A DNA stretch of 64,000 nt, taken from Carallia brachiata (Eukaryota; Streptophyta; Magnoliopsida; Malpighiales; Rhizophoraceae). The notes beneath the pieces are model-generated. The model saw only the letters and a list, made by a program, of their open reading frames with translations, made no database searches and was not told the DNA's origin. Position numbers and translations under genes: made by a program. Where the stretch lies: positions 1 to 64,000 of the forward strand of contig JADCRB010000108.1 in NCBI GenBank assembly GCA_021464245.1, read 5' to 3'. Positions 59,795 through 64,000 of this stretch are shown piece after piece; within the stretch, counting starts at the first letter, position 1; the number at the start of each line of letters is the position of its first letter.

Positions 59795-62700
59795 TATATA
59801 TATATATATAAAACAGAAACAAAAGTCCTATAAGATTTTCTCCATTCCATCGGCTCGGTACTTTATTATTATTCCTTCAGTCCACAACCCTTCACATTTG
59901 GGACTACATTTAGCTGGCCCTTAGTTGTTAGGCATGGCCCTATTGAGTAGGAAATCACCGATCTATGATTGGTCCTCTACTTTCAATTTACAAAGGACTC
60001 CCAAACCGATATTATCTGTGTCCTAAGGTAGGATTACTTTAATTAAAGATCAATGAAAAAATTTGATAAACTGATTTTCAAACAACAAAGCCATTTCCAA
60101 ATGGAGATAATGATTAAAAGTTCTCATAATGATGAACTTTTTAGTACACATTACTTGTTTCACCGAGTATATTGGCTTAAACAATCAAGTTCTAGGCCAA
60201 AATGTACCATAGATTTTCACCGCTATCATCTTATCCTTACCTTGTTCCTTGTTTATGCTTTGTCACTTTAATTTCCAAAGAAAAATCATCTCCGCAAGTA
60301 GTTGAACTGTTGTTTTAGCACTCCAAGAGCGTTTAGATGGAATTTCTCAATAGTTATTTATCTTCTGTCTGTAATTTTATAGTAATCTCCCGATCGAAAG
60401 ATCAAGAAGAATTTACATTGCAAGTTGGGCTTTTCTATTTTCAAAGAATGAAGTTGGGCCTTTTTTAATATATAAATTAAGTCAAGTTATTTATTTTTTT
60501 TTTTTACTGCAGTCTAGCGACTGGAGAGTTCATAGTTGAACATTAAACCCTACCACTCAAGCTAGGCTTGCCCTCCGAGTTAAGTTTTATTTTTCCTCGA
60601 GTCAATTTTTTTTTTATTAGCTAGTGAAGTTTTATTTTATTATTATTTTCTTTTAGTTTGAGACTGTCCAGTATCCAGCCCAATTGACTGATTAATTTGG
60701 ACCGATCCGGGTGGAGCTCCGAAGAGCGGCAAAGATCTCATAGCAGGTATTTAACGCAACTGCATTCTCAGATCTTAAAACCGAGACCTCTAATTAGACG
60801 AACTCAAACTTATATCATCTGAACCAGCGCTAATTTATTACGAGTCAAGCTTTATTTATTTATTTATTTATTTTTGGTTTACCGAGTCAAGCATTGTTCA
60901 AAGCAGCAAGAATGCAATCTAAAATAAACGAAACAGTATAGCCCATTCAAACAAGAAGATTGCCGAACATGATAGCACATCCGGTTCTCAGCGGGAGTTG
61001 GGCCATTACTAGTAGCCCACGGCGTAAATAACTACCCAATGAATCCAAAGAACTATTTTATTTGTTGTTGGAGAAAAAGATTGCTTCTGCCACAAAATAT
61101 GTTCTAGTACTTGGCCCAAATAACAATCAGAGAGGCTAGCCGAGCAAATAGATTCTGCCGCATTGACGTTTCGTTTAATATCAAGTTTAATTTTAAATAA
61201 TAATAAAATAAACATAAAATTTATTTAATGATAATTAAAATTTATTTATTTTTTCTTTTAAAAAAACTATGTAAGCACACAATGACATGCACAAAATTGA
61301 TACGTGAAAATTTAAATTATTAGATCATGAAAAATGTATTAAATTTTTAAAAAATAAAATGTTAGATTAATTACATGTCTTCTGCACAATAATATACTTA
61401 TTTAAGTGGTGGTGCCCTTTTTCTTTTCTTTAAATTTCAATTATCCTACAAATTTTTTTATTTTATCGTTACTTTATCTCTATCTGAATATTGCTGTCTA
61501 ATGTTTTTCATTCTGAATATAATTTTTGGTGAGGCACATTTATTTCTTTTTTTTTCTTCGTGCATTCGGGTACATGTATCTCGTGTGCCATGAAGGAAGA
61601 CTTATCCGCACATTCAAACGGACAATCACTGCATATACATTTTCTAAAAGTGCATTAATACATATTTTTTGGATGTTTTTATTTTAGACAATATTTTGAA
61701 AAAAATTAAAATTGATATTTTTATAATAAAATTAATAATTTTTAAATGTAAAAATAATAAATATTTTAAAAATTATTAATTTTATTTCAAAAATATCAAT
61801 TATAATTTTAATCAGGACACCATCTAAAACAAAAATACCTAAGGCACCAACATTTTTGCGTTCTAAAATCGGCCTTCTCCTTATCAAACATGATTTCATT
61901 TTCCTTGCATGGCAGAACCAGGGAAGAAAAAACACTGATTTTATCCTCGCAAAACCACTACTACGTATGTAACATACAATTGTACAAGTATTTATTTATA
62001 CATACAGAGGCCTAACTCTTATGATGGTGGAAGTGCTTCAACCAACTTCAGAAATCAATTTGGTGAGTGTAATTTCTTTTTTTTTTTTTGGTAGAAAGTA
62101 TAATTTCTTTCTTTTCTTTTTCCTTCAAAATTTTCCTTTAGTTAATAGTGACAAATAGTGACTACCATGATGTTTCAGACACAGTGACATCAAATTATAA
62201 AGTTTAGTGATTTTTCAATTATTTAGATAAATCTAATATTGTCTCGTTTGGTCATCTTGGACAATTTTTCAGATACAGAAACGAACATAAATATCCAATT
62301 AATTTATCCACATCAACAATAAGTAACTAATTTTGGATTATTTATCTTCAAAAATAGCACAGAAATTCTTTATTTGGCCCTCTATGGCAACTCTATGAGT
62401 CCTTTTTTTTTTTTTTTTCCATAGTTCACATTTTGATGCAAGCTTTCACAACCTAATTTTTAACCAGTTAAGTTTCGAAGAACAAAAGAAGAATTTATCG
62501 AACCTTTCAAAAAATATACATAGGATACTCAGATTACTTACAGAAGATGTTTTGAGCGTTTAACTTTTGATAATGATAATTAGTAGGGCAAGAAACAATC
62601 AAATTCTTCTACTTATGTTTTTTTTGGGCAATAAATAATAAACAATCAATATTTTGTATTTGATCCCTAAGTCGAAATTCTGACTCTATCCCTTTCATCA

Positions 62701-62932
62701 TTAACAAGTGAAATGAGTGTCCCGTTATTTTAAGACTGTACTGACAACTTTTATTACGGCATTTTACCAACTGGACCAATAGTTCTTATTTTTTTGTGGG
62801 CAGATTTTACCAATCAAAATTTGAAAATAGACCAAACATATATAACATAGTTCTTGTTTTTTAGATTAATCTCATGCATGTCCTATGTCTACATGAAGAG
62901 CCAGGCTCTGTGACTCCAAGTAATGGCATAGT
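59795..62932. repeat. Downstream glucanase flank fused to the intergenic part of unit 4
   Basis: 59795-59990 matches the flank after pseudogene 2 and part of the 14-3-3 block. 59990-60216 is unmatched within the window. From about 60217 (CCGCTATCATCTTATCCTTA) the sequence equals about 44305 onward of unit 3 through to the glucanase start. The germin-like gene of this unit is not present. No gene seen. Confidence 0.65.
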
Positions 62933-63955
62933 TTTGGGTTGCCCTTATTCTGTCGGCTCTAATAGTAATTCACAGCCAAATTGGGACGGCATATCCTCTT
63001 GTTGATATAAGCGTTTGCTATGGAATGCTTAGAGACAACCTGCCTTCTGCACCTGATGTTATAGGACTTTATCGGATTAACAACATCGGCAAATTGAGGC
63101 TCTATGATCCCAATCCTAATGCGCTAAATGCAGTAAGGGGGAGCCAGATTGAAGTCACTGTAGGCATACGAAATGAAGATCTAGCTTGGCAGCAAGCCAA
63201 GATGCAGTTAACTCGTGGTTTGCCACCAATATGGAACCTTACATTGATGACGTTAATTTCTTTTACATTGCTGTGGGTAGTGAAGTAATTCATGGAACAT
63301 GTGCTGGGTATGTTTTGCCTGCAATGCATTTTCTCCAAAACGTTCTCAACGAAAGAAAGTTAGCTGTCATAAGGGTGACGACTGTAGTGTCCACCTCTAC
63401 ATTGGCAGTGTCTTACCCACCTTCAGCAGGTGCATTCACGCCTGAAGTTAGCATTGTGATGGGTAGCGTTCTGGAATTCTTATCAGCGCAGAGTTCCCCA
63501 CTTATGATCAATGCTATCCTTACTTTGTTTTATGTAGGAGATCCAATAAATGTCCAGTTGGACTATGCTCTATCAAATGTAAGCACCGCTGACCCCCTGT
63601 AGATTAGGATGGAAATTTAAGGCTATACTACCTAATAGATGCCATTGTGGATGCATTCTTTTTGCCGATGGAAAAACTGGGCAGCACATCTAATGCAGGC
63701 AAAGTGATAACCGAAAGCGGTTGGCCTTCTACTGGGAGTAGAGATTTCACAACTCCAGAGCTTGAATCCACCTACAATAAGAACTTTATTAACCATACGA
63801 TTAGTCATTGGGGAACTACAGAGAGGCCTGGTGACCACATAGAAGGATTTATTTTTGCCAATGTTCAATGAGAATTTGAAATATGCTGGTGTGGAGCAAA
63901 GTTGGGGAATATTCTATCTTATTAAGCAATCAATTTACCCTATATTCTCTCTTAG
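62933..63955 (+). pseudogene. Beta-1,3-glucanase (GH17) pseudogene 3
   Basis: ATG is kept, but codon 3 is TAG, as in pseudogene 2, and the same 4-bp GCCC deletion lies near 63182. Further breaks include a stop at about 63600 (CCCCTGTAGATTAGGATGG). Recognisable: [71 protein letters not shown]. The middle region around YPPSAGAF is better preserved than in pseudogene 2 and shows what the open copy has lost. Confidence 0.93.
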
Positions 63956-64000
63956 TCTTACTTTTAATTTAAAGGTTTGGTTTTAGAACTCTGTTCATTT

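Overview
This is plant nuclear DNA, most likely from a woody or other core eudicot; I cannot name the genus. The evidence is spliced genes with GT-AG (and two GC-AG) introns, AT-rich intergenic DNA, plant-specific families (OXS3-like, germin-like/ABP19-like, PR-2 type GH17 glucanase, plant O-fucosyltransferase family) and a Ty1/copia element primed by initiator tRNA-Met.

Left part (1-26 kb) is ordinary gene space with single genes: the last exons of a coiled-coil protein (312-1246, +), an OXS3-like stress protein (3153-5037, +), an uncharacterised protein with an RRM-like C-terminus (8127-9029, +), a six-exon RAD7/LRR-type gene (15634-12087, -) and a nine-exon plant O-fucosyltransferase-family gene (21660-25580, +). 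The RAD7-like gene has about five apparent frame breaks and the O-fucosyltransferase gene two, while exon borders and protein conservation are otherwise good. They are either recently broken or carry assembly indels.

Right part (about 26.9-64 kb) is a different landscape: a cluster built by repeated duplication of one unit. Each unit has a germin-like protein gene on the minus strand and, about 4 kb away and divergent from it, a beta-1,3-glucanase (GH17, PR-2) gene on the plus strand. Three germin-like genes are intact (29291, 36834, 42054). Of four glucanase copies only one is open (53165-54199), and its frame is kept by two compensating indels that rewrite about 29 residues. The other three are pseudogenes, two of which share the same disabling mutations. 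A ~138-bp tandem array flanks two of the units and is fused into the middle of one glucanase copy, marking a duplication breakpoint.

The cluster has also collected mobile DNA: a complete but defective Ty1/copia element with LTRs and TATAT target duplication (54298-59282), a PIF/Harbinger-like MITE filled with CT-rich microsatellite (50632-51900) with a paralogous empty site, a foldback element in a (TA)n tract (59293-59794), an AT-rich insertion (49996-50274), and two decayed copies of the first exon of a 14-3-3 gene (39886-40022; 49080-49432).

Biologically, germin-like proteins (apoplastic cupins) and GH17 glucanases are both pathogenesis-related cell-wall proteins. The paired, divergent and repeatedly duplicated layout looks like a birth-and-death defence-gene cluster.
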